A stretch of 64,000 nucleotides of DNA from Stenotrophomonas bentonitica (GTDB lineage Bacteria; Pseudomonadota; Gammaproteobacteria; Xanthomonadales; Xanthomonadaceae): NCBI RefSeq assembly GCF_002887735.1, contig NZ_PKQP01000001.1, positions 558,001 to 622,000 on the forward strand. The letters are read 5' to 3'. Shown in pieces: positions 58,050-64,000 of the stretch. The first letter of the stretch is position 1, and each line of letters begins with the position of its first letter. The position numbers and the translations under genes are program-made. Below the pieces are notes generated by a model. That model worked only from the letters and a program-made list of their open reading frames with translations, did no database searches and was not told the origin of the DNA.

Positions 58050-58264
58050 CGGATCCAGGCGTCTACCGCCGCCACATCGAACGGCCAGTCCAGCTCGCGG
58101 CCCCGCGCATCGCGCAACACCGGCACCCTCAGCCCGTAGCGGGCCTCCAGCGCGGGGGCGTCATCGATGAACACACTGTCCAGATCGGCCACCCGGGCCT
58201 GCGCCAGCACCGCCAGGGCCTGGTCGCACAAATGGCAGTCATCACGCTGGAACAAGGTAAACAC
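58046..58264 (-). CDS. Glutaredoxin-like protein (DUF836 type)
   Basis: About 72 residues with a thioredoxin fold: FTLFQRDDCHLCDQAL near the start (CxxC: Cys-His-Leu-Cys), then VPVLRD (cis-Pro loop) and ELDWPFD. This matches the small DUF836 glutaredoxin-like group, usually thiol-disulfide exchange proteins. The frame is open back to 58501, through the start of the divergent sdaA. I chose GTG 58264 because AAGGTGGGT lies 7 bp upstream and the family starts at this strand. Its TAG stop is provided by a SMAG palindrome. Confidence 0.78.
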   Translation of the reverse strand: MFTLFQRDDCHLCDQALAVLAQARVADLDSVFIDDAPALEARYGLRVPVLRDARGRELDWPFDVAAVDAWIR

Positions 58265-58361
58265 CGGGCCACCCACCTTGGGAAATGTTGCGCCGCACTC
58301 AAGGCTGGCGCCTGCGACAGCATAGAATAGCGCTCCATCCGATACCCGCAGTTTGGCAATC

Positions 58362-59744
58362 ATGGCTGTCAGCACGTTCGACGTTTTCAAGATCGGCATT
58401 GGCCCGAGTTCTTCGCACACCGTAGGACCGATGAAGGCTGCCGAACGTTTCGTGCACCGCTGGCTGCTCGATCCGGGCCATCTGCAGGACGTGGTGCGCA
58501 TCCGCGCCGACGTCTATGGCTCGCTGGCCCTGACCGGCCGTGGCCATGGCACCGACAAGGCCGTGCTGCTCGGGCTGGAAGGCCAGCGCCCGAACCTGAT
58601 CGATCCGGACATCATCCCCGAAACGCTGGACCGTATCCGCAGCAGCAAGCGCATCCGCCTGATGGGCCAGCACGAGATCGCCTTCGACGAGAAGCGCGAC
58701 CTGGGCCTGAACAAGCGCCAGAAGCTGCCGTACCACACCAACGGCATGCGCTTCACGGCCTACGGTGCGGACGAGCAGGTGATCGCCACGCGCGATTACT
58801 ACTCCGTCGGCGGTGGTTTCGTGGTCAACCAGGATGACGCGGCCGATGACCGCATCGTGCCCGATGAAACCCCGCTCCCCTACCCGTTCAAGAGCGGCGA
58901 TGAGCTGCTCGCGCAGACCGCCCGCAGTGGCCTGAGCATCGCCCAGATGATGTTCGAGAACGAGAAGTGCTGGCGTTCCGAAGACGAGATCCGCGAGAGC
59001 CTGCGTGAAATCTGGGGGGCCATGCAGGCCTGCGTGGCACGCGGCATCCGCCAGGAAGGCACCCTGCCCGGCGGCCTGCATGTCTCCCGCCGCGCACCGG
59101 CGCTGTACCGCGAGCTGTCCTCCAAGCCCGAAGCGGCGATGCGCGACCCGTTGACCACCCTGGACTGGGTCAACCTGTACGCGCTGGCAGTGAACGAAGA
59201 AAACGCCGCCGGTGGCCGCGTGGTCACCGCCCCGACCAACGGCGCCGCCGGCGTGCTGCCGGCCGTGCTGCATTACTTCGACCGCTTCTGCCCCGGTGCC
59301 AACGAACAACGCGTGTTCGATTTCCTGCTGACCTCGGCGGCGATCGGCATCCTGTACAAGGAAAACGCCTCGATCTCCGGTGCCGAAGTAGGCTGCCAGG
59401 GTGAAGTGGGCGTGGCCTGCTCGATGGCCGCCGGCGGCCTGGTCGCCGCGCTCGGCGGCAACCCGAGCCAGATCGAGAATGCCGCCGAGATCGGCATGGA
59501 ACACAACCTCGGCCTGACCTGCGATCCAATCGGTGGCCTGGTGCAGATCCCCTGCATCGAACGCAACGCGATGGGCGCGGTCAAGGCGATCAACGCCTCG
59601 CGCATGGCGATGCGCGGCGATGGCAAGCACAAGGTCTCGCTGGACAAGGTCATCAAGACCATGCGCGACACCGGCCGCGACATGCAGGACAAGTACAAGG
59701 AAACCAGCCGCGGCGGGCTGGCGGTCAACGTCATCGAGTGCTGA
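58362..59744 (+). CDS. sdaA: L-serine ammonia-lyase, iron-sulfur dependent
   Basis: A 460-residue single-chain L-serine dehydratase that deaminates serine to pyruvate. The N-terminal beta domain has [19 protein letters not shown]. The C-terminal alpha domain carries cysteines for the 4Fe-4S cluster in [12 protein letters not shown] and [19 protein letters not shown]. The ATG at 58362 starts the family sequence [12 protein letters not shown]. The divergent glutaredoxin-like gene starts 97 bp away. Two SMAG repeats follow. Confidence 0.96.
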   Translation: MAVSTFDVFKIGIGPSSSHTVGPMKAAERFVHRWLLDPGHLQDVVRIRADVYGSLALTGRGHGTDKAVLLGLEGQRPNLIDPDIIPETLDRIRSSKRIRLMGQHEIAFDEKRDLGLNKRQKLPYHTNGMRFTAYGADEQVIATRDYYSVGGGFVVNQDDAADDRIVPDETPLPYPFKSGDELLAQTARSGLSIAQMMFENEKCWRSEDEIRESLREIWGAMQACVARGIRQEGTLPGGLHVSRRAPALYRELSSKPEAAMRDPLTTLDWVNLYALAVNEENAAGGRVVTAPTNGAAGVLPAVLHYFDRFCPGANEQRVFDFLLTSAAIGILYKENASISGAEVGCQGEVGVACSMAAGGLVAALGGNPSQIENAAEIGMEHNLGLTCDPIGGLVQIPCIERNAMGAVKAINASRMAMRGDGKHKVSLDKVIKTMRDTGRDMQDKYKETSRGGLAVNVIEC

Positions 59745-59760
59745 TCCACCGCCCCCGGCA

Positions 59761-59878
59761 GTAGAGCCGACCGTTGGTCGGCTGCTCCCGGTGGCCTCAT
59801 CGGCACGCCCGCATACCGCCCGGATGTTCGGCACCCCTGCACATCGCTCGGATGTAGAGCCGACCGTTGGTCGGCTGC
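59761..59878 (+). repeat. Two SMAG palindromes inside a longer direct repeat
   Basis: GTAG-tipped copies lie at 59761-59785 and 59854-59878, both forward. Similarity continues past each palindrome for about 30 bp (GCTCCCGGTGGC...TCGGCAC...CCTGCA), so the duplication includes flanking DNA and has a 93-bp period. The 206-bp gap between sdaA and the hydrolase gene is filled mainly by this. Confidence 0.88.
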
Positions 59879-59950
59879 TCCCGGTGGCATCGTCGGCACC
59901 CCTGCACGGCCACTCCCGTACAGTCAGGACTTCCCCCGATGGAGACCGCC

Positions 59951-60952
59951 ATGCGCATCCTGGCCGCCGCCCTGCTCGCCTGCCTGCCGCTGACCACCCT
60001 CGCCGCCGATACCTACGGCCCGCGGCTGGAAGGCTTCGACTACCCCTATCCGGTCAAGATCTTCCGGTTCGAGTCCCAGCGCCAGCCGCTGGAGATGGCG
60101 TACATCGACGTGCCCGCCGGCGGCAAAGGGTTCGCCGGTACGGTCGTGCTGCTGCATGGGAAGAACTTCTGCGCGGCCACCTGGAAGGACACCATCGCCG
60201 CACTGAGCGCGGCCGGCTACCGGGTGATCGCCCCGGACCAGATCGGCTTCTGCAAATCGAGTAAGCCCGAACGCTACCAGTACTCGTTCGGCCAGCTGGC
60301 CGCCAATACCGAAGCGCTGCTGGAGCATCTGGGCTACGGCGAGGGCAAGCTGCACATCGTCGGCCATTCAATGGGCGGCATGTTGGCGGCACGCTTCGCG
60401 TTGATGTATCCCCAGCGCGCGCTCAGCCTGTCACTGGTCAACCCGATCGGACTGGAAGACTGGAAGGCCAAGGGCGTGCCGTGGCGCAGTATCGATGCCT
60501 GGTACGCAGGCGAGCTGAAGACCAGCTTCGACAGCATCAGGAAGTACCAGCTCGACGTTTATTACAACGGGCAGTGGAAGCCCGAGTACGAGCAGTGGGT
60601 GCGCATGCAGTCGCGCATGTACGACGGCCCCGGCAAACAGGCAGTGGCGTGGAGCCAGGCGCTTACCTCGGACATGGTGTTCAACCAGCCCGTCGTCTAT
60701 GAACTGCCGAAACTCACGGTCCCGACCACCTTGTTCATCGGCCAGACCGACCGCACCGCGATCGGCCGTGACCTGGCGCCGCCCGCCCTGAAAGCGACGC
60801 TGGGCAACTACCCTGCGCTGGGCAAGGCGGCGGCCGCGGCGATTCCCGGCGCCACCCTGGTGAGCTTCGAGGACCTGGGCCACTCGCCGCAGGTGCAGGA
60901 CCCTGCGCGATTCAATGCGGCACTGCTGAAGGCAATCTCACCACACGACTGA
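59951..60952 (+). CDS. Exported alpha/beta-fold hydrolase
   Basis: A 333-residue serine hydrolase with a signal peptide ([17 protein letters not shown]). The fold shows the oxyanion region [14 protein letters not shown], nucleophile elbow VGHSMGGM, acid in FIGQTDRTA and catalytic His in EDLGHSPQV. It is probably periplasmic; the substrate (ester, lactone or epoxide) cannot be told from sequence. GGAG lies 7 bp before the ATG at 59951, preferred over ATG 59939. It appears to be monocistronic, with a hairpin following. Confidence 0.88.
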   Translation: MRILAAALLACLPLTTLAADTYGPRLEGFDYPYPVKIFRFESQRQPLEMAYIDVPAGGKGFAGTVVLLHGKNFCAATWKDTIAALSAAGYRVIAPDQIGFCKSSKPERYQYSFGQLAANTEALLEHLGYGEGKLHIVGHSMGGMLAARFALMYPQRALSLSLVNPIGLEDWKAKGVPWRSIDAWYAGELKTSFDSIRKYQLDVYYNGQWKPEYEQWVRMQSRMYDGPGKQAVAWSQALTSDMVFNQPVVYELPKLTVPTTLFIGQTDRTAIGRDLAPPALKATLGNYPALGKAAAAAIPGATLVSFEDLGHSPQVQDPARFNAALLKAISPHD

Positions 60953-60971
60953 CCTGCCCACCACCCCGGTA

Positions 60972-60992
60972 CTGCCACGCCATGCGTGGCAG
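60972..60992. terminator. Hairpin after the hydrolase gene
   Basis: CTGCCACGC-CAT-GCGTGGCAG is a perfect 9-bp stem 19 bp beyond the hydrolase stop, in the gap before the convergent hom gene. No T-run is present, so it may be a weak bidirectional terminator or a short repeat element. Confidence 0.5.
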
Positions 60993-61070
60993 CAGCCGTC
61001 CTCACCATTATCCGCCGACGCAGCCAACCACCCTGGCGCTACCGCGTGCCTTGGGGGGATCGCGCGGCAA

Positions 61071-62138
61071 TCAGCGCCGCACGATCGCCAGCACGTCGTC
61101 CAGCAATGCGGCGGCGGTGACTTCCGCGCCGGCGCCCGGCCCCTGGATCAACAGCGGCTGGGCGTGATACCGATCGCTATGAATCGCCACCCGGTTGTCG
61201 GTCTGCGCGCCGCCCGCCAGCGGATGGTCGCGCGGCAGTACACGCAGCCCGACCGACGCACCGTCGTGATCGAAGCCACCGACGAAGCGCAGGCATCCAC
61301 CCTGCTCGTTGGCCTGCTGCCAGTAGTGCTGCAGCGGCGCATCCAACAGCGACAGGCGGGTCACCGCATCCGCCGCCGGGAGCGCGGCGAGCGCATCCGG
61401 TACCAGCGAGGCGACCTGTACCTGCTCGGCGCGCAGTGCGATGCCGCTGGCGCGCGCCAGGATCAGCAGCTTGCGACGGACATCTTCACCGGAGAGATCC
61501 ACGCGCGGGTCCGGCTCGGTGTAACCGGCGTCGGCGGCCTCACGCACATACGCGGAGAACGGACGTTGGCCATCGTAGTGATGGAACAGCCACGCCAGCG
61601 AACCGGACAGCACGCCTTCCACGCGGTGGATGCGGTCGCCACCGGCAACCAGTGCGCGCAGGCTGCTCAGCAACGGCAGGCCAGCACCGACCGTCGCACT
61701 GTCGCCGTAGCGCGCGTCGCCCTGCTGGCCGCTGTCGGCGATGGCCTGGGCACGGGCCAGCTGGGCCCCCTGGCCAAGCTTGTTGGCGGTCACCACATGC
61801 ACGCCACGCGCCAGCCACTGCTCGTGCCAGTTGGCGACCTCGTCACTGGCCGTCGCATCGACCACCACGTCACCGCGCTGCAGGCCCTCGGCTTCCGCCC
61901 AGGGCTGCAGTGTCACCGCACCGCGTGTGGCCAGGTTGGCCTGGGCAAGTTCGTGCGCGGGGGCCTGTTCGCAGGTGCGCGCCGTGCGTGAATTGGCCAG
62001 CCAGGAAAACGACGGCAGCGTGACGCCACGGTGCTGCAACGAGGCATACCGTTCCACGAAAGCGGTGCCGACCGTGCCGGTGCCGAGCAGCGCCAGTTTC
62101 CGGTTGGCAACCAGCGGCAGATTCAGCACCGCGCTCAT
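61071..62138 (-). CDS. hom: Homoserine dehydrogenase
   Basis: A 355-residue monofunctional homoserine dehydrogenase with no fused aspartokinase and no ACT domain. The N-terminal Rossmann motif is LLGTGTVGTAFVERY. The catalytic part has VVTANKLGQG, GVLSGSLAWLFHHY, and YTEPDPRVDLSGEDVRRKLLILAR. It reduces aspartate semialdehyde to homoserine. The ATG overlaps the metB stop (ATGA), so it is the third gene of a tightly coupled metX-metB-hom operon; homoserine made here would feed the MetX and MetB steps directly. The absence of an ACT domain suggests that it lacks the usual threonine feedback. Confidence 0.94.
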   Translation of the reverse strand: MSAVLNLPLVANRKLALLGTGTVGTAFVERYASLQHRGVTLPSFSWLANSRTARTCEQAPAHELAQANLATRGAVTLQPWAEAEGLQRGDVVVDATASDEVANWHEQWLARGVHVVTANKLGQGAQLARAQAIADSGQQGDARYGDSATVGAGLPLLSSLRALVAGGDRIHRVEGVLSGSLAWLFHHYDGQRPFSAYVREAADAGYTEPDPRVDLSGEDVRRKLLILARASGIALRAEQVQVASLVPDALAALPAADAVTRLSLLDAPLQHYWQQANEQGGCLRFVGGFDHDGASVGLRVLPRDHPLAGGAQTDNRVAIHSDRYHAQPLLIQGPGAGAEVTAAALLDDVLAIVRR

Positions 62139-63379
62139 GCATCCACCTGTTTACGGCGCTGCACGTCGCGGTGCTGATCGATCACGACCTGGGCGCGTTC
62201 CAGCCCGGCCTGCAGATCGGCCACCAGGTCTTCCGGCGATTCAATGCCGACCGACAGGCGCAGCAGCCCTTCGCTGATGCCGGCATGCGCGCGCGCTTCC
62301 GGGGTCATCGCTGCATGGGTCATGGTCGCCGGGTGCGCGACCAGGCTCTCGACGCCGCCCAGCGATTCGGCCAGGGTGAAACAGCGCAGGCCATCGACGA
62401 AGGCGCGCACCGCCGCGTGCGGATCATCGCCCGGGCACGAGGCCAGTTCGAAGGACAGCATCGCACCGAAGCCGCTCTGCTGGCGCGCCGCGATGGCATG
62501 GCCGGGATGATCGGCCAGGCCGGGGTAGTACACGCTGGCCACCGCATCGCTGGCGGTGAGCAGATCGACCACGGCCACCGTGTTTTCCTGGTGCGCGCGC
62601 AGCCGTGCACCGAGCGTGCGCAGGCCACGCAGGGTCAGGAACGCATCGAACGGCGAGCCGGTCAGGCCCAGTGCGTTGGCCCACCACACCAGCTGCTCGT
62701 GCACCGCCGGATCGCGCGCGACCACCGCGCCGCCGACCACATCGCTGTGCCCGTTGATGTACTTGGTGGTGGAGTGCAGCACCAGGTCGGCACCGAAGCT
62801 GATCGGCTGCTGCAGCGCCGGCGACAGGAAGGTGTTGTCGACGACGACCTTGGCACCGGCCTTGTGCGCGGCGTCGATGACGAAGCGCAGATCGGTGATG
62901 CGCAGCAGCGGGTTGGACGGGGTTTCGATCAGCACCAGCGTCGGCGACTGCGCCAGCGCATCGGCCAGCGAACGCGGATCGGTCAGGTCGGCGGTGATCA
63001 GGCCGAAATGGCCCTTCTTCGCCAGCGCGTTGAACAGGCGCCAGCTGCCGCCGTACGCATCATGCGGCACCACCAGGGTATCGCCGGGCTGCAGCAGCGC
63101 ATTGAGCACCAGGTTGATCGCGCCCATGCCGGTGGACGTGATCACGCCACCGGCGCCCCCCTCCAGCTCGGCCAGCGCTTCACCCAGCAGATCACGGGTG
63201 GGGTTGCCGCTGCGCGTGTAGTCGTACTGGCGCTTGTTGCCGAAGCCATCGAAGCTGAAGTTCGAGGACAGCACGATCGGCGGGGTCACCGCGCCATGGG
63301 CGGTGTCACGGTCGATGCCGGCACGCACGGCGGCGGTGACACGGCTACAGGACGGCTCGGTACCAGCGGAACGGCTCAT
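62135..63379 (-). CDS. metB: Cystathionine gamma-synthase (Cys/Met metabolism PLP enzyme)
   Basis: A 414-residue PLP enzyme of the gamma family. It shows YDYTRSGNPTRDLLGEALAELEGG, the cofactor-site VVDNTFLSPALQQP, and the PLP lysine in HSTTKYINGHSDVVGG. It should join activated homoserine with cysteine to cystathionine. O-acetylhomoserine sulfhydrylase or gamma-lyase activity cannot be ruled out from sequence, but position between metX and hom favours synthesis. It overlaps both neighbours by 4 bp. Confidence 0.92.
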   Translation of the reverse strand: MSRSAGTEPSCSRVTAAVRAGIDRDTAHGAVTPPIVLSSNFSFDGFGNKRQYDYTRSGNPTRDLLGEALAELEGGAGGVITSTGMGAINLVLNALLQPGDTLVVPHDAYGGSWRLFNALAKKGHFGLITADLTDPRSLADALAQSPTLVLIETPSNPLLRITDLRFVIDAAHKAGAKVVVDNTFLSPALQQPISFGADLVLHSTTKYINGHSDVVGGAVVARDPAVHEQLVWWANALGLTGSPFDAFLTLRGLRTLGARLRAHQENTVAVVDLLTASDAVASVYYPGLADHPGHAIAARQQSGFGAMLSFELASCPGDDPHAAVRAFVDGLRCFTLAESLGGVESLVAHPATMTHAAMTPEARAHAGISEGLLRLSVGIESPEDLVADLQAGLERAQVVIDQHRDVQRRKQVDA

Positions 63380-64000
63380 GCGGTTTCTCCGGGGGATCGA
63401 AAAGCGGTGGCGAGGATCGCGTCGATGCGATCGGTTTCTTTCAGGAAGGCGTCGTGGCCATACGGCGAGCGCAGCACGCGCAGGCTGCCGCGCGGGCCCA
63501 GCCCTTCCACCAGACCGACGCAGTCGGCCAGCGGGACCAGGCGATCGCCTTCCACGGCAACCACGACGGTCGGCACCTGGATGGCGGCCGGGTCGATGCG
63601 GTGCAGGTCGATCGATTCGGACAGGCGCAGGTAGGCATCGACCGGGGTACGGGCGACGTACTGCGCACCGGCGGCATCCAGATAGTCTTCAGCGGCGACG
63701 CGCACGCGGCCATTGACCACTTCCGGCGCGGCGTCGAAGCGTTCGCCGAATTCTTCCGGCGTGCGGTAGCTGAGCATGGCGAACTGGCGCGCCAGCGACA
63801 GCCCGTGGCTTTCGGCGCACTGCAGCTGGCCCAGCGCGACCGCGCGACGCTGCAGCGCGCGCCAGGCGGCGGCATACGGATGCGGGCGGTGCGCGCCGCT
63901 CACCGCGATCAGCTTCTGCAGGCGCTGGCGGTGACGGAGCGCGAACTGCTGGCCAACCAGCGCCCCGTAGGAGTAACCGACGAAGCACTGCAGGCGAACG
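63376..64000 (-). CDS. metX: Homoserine O-acyltransferase MetX, C-terminal part (cut by window edge)
   Basis: About 208 residues of an alpha/beta-hydrolase-fold acyltransferase can be read; its start lies beyond base 64000. The nucleophile elbow FVGYSYGALVG is near the edge, the catalytic Asp is in VAVEGDRLVP, and the His in PYGHDAFLKE. MetX members acetylate or succinylate homoserine. The YSYGAL elbow is, from memory, the form seen in Xanthomonadaceae enzymes that use succinyl-CoA, but this is not proven here. The stop overlaps the metB ATG. Confidence 0.88.
   Translation of the reverse strand, partial: VRLQCFVGYSYGALVGQQFALRHRQRLQKLIAVSGAHRPHPYAAAWRALQRRAVALGQLQCAESHGLSLARQFAMLSYRTPEEFGERFDAAPEVVNGRVRVAAEDYLDAAGAQYVARTPVDAYLRLSESIDLHRIDPAAIQVPTVVVAVEGDRLVPLADCVGLVEGLGPRGSLRVLRSPYGHDAFLKETDRIDAILATAFRSPGETA

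Overview
The window is high-GC gammaproteobacterial chromosome. Gene content and GTAG-tipped palindromic repeats (the SMAG repeat family described in Stenotrophomonas maltophilia) point to Stenotrophomonas or a very close Xanthomonadaceae relative. No rRNA, tRNA, CRISPR array, prophage or insertion sequence was recognised. About 95% is protein coding, on both strands.

Layout. 1-2.5 kb: a DJ-1/PfpI protein, an OmpR-type response regulator and a sensor kinase cut by the window edge form one minus-strand operon. 2.7-8.6 kb: RIO-type kinase, a chemotaxis receptor behind a sigma-28-like promoter, an L,D-transpeptidase and an M23 peptidase, a small orphan, and an EF-hand protein. 8.7-12.6 kb: the conserved hflK-hflC-DUF2065-purA order. 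12.8-16.5 kb: AcuI-type reductase, PilH-like regulator, CbpA-type co-chaperone, peroxiredoxin and ferritin-like protein. 16.7-24.1 kb: pbpC with a lipoprotein alpha-2-macroglobulin. 24.2-35.0 kb: the methylcitrate (propionate) cluster prpR / prpB-prpC-acnD-...-prpF-prpD. It is interrupted between acnD and prpF by a membrane protein gene and a parDE toxin-antitoxin module, and it has a sigma-54-like promoter and repeated candidate PrpR sites in the prpB/prpR gap. 35.0-41.5 kb: pdxH, a glycerate-kinase-like gene, dodecin, aroK-aroB, a WGR protein, hemE and an MdtD-like exporter. 41.6-55.9 kb: four tandem giant hybrid sensor kinases on the minus strand. 56.1-58.0 kb: a YceI-cytochrome b561-YceI operon. 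58.0-64.0 kb: glutaredoxin-like gene, sdaA, an alpha/beta hydrolase, and a fully overlapping metX-metB-hom operon cut by the right edge.

The most unusual part is the sensor array. All four proteins have a signal peptide, a long periplasmic two-component-regulator propeller, a Y_Y_Y domain, one membrane helix, then HisKA, HATPase and receiver domains. The outermost gene in the array (41558-45106) is intact. The two middle genes are degenerate in complementary ways. The 48669-52175 protein keeps the ATP-binding motifs but has Thr in place of the phospho-acceptor His, and a broken receiver. The next gene, 45163-48672, starts inside its stop codon (ATGA overlap) and keeps the His and a complete receiver, but has lost the N, G1, F and G2 boxes. 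This looks like a kinase whose catalytic steps are split between two co-translated partners. The fourth paralogue (52370-55917) carries a one-base frameshift between its G1 and G2 boxes.

A second recurring theme is that SMAG palindromes sit on gene ends. The GTAG tip supplies the TAG stop codon of prpD and of the glutaredoxin-like gene, and one palindrome encodes the last residues and stop of a sensor kinase.
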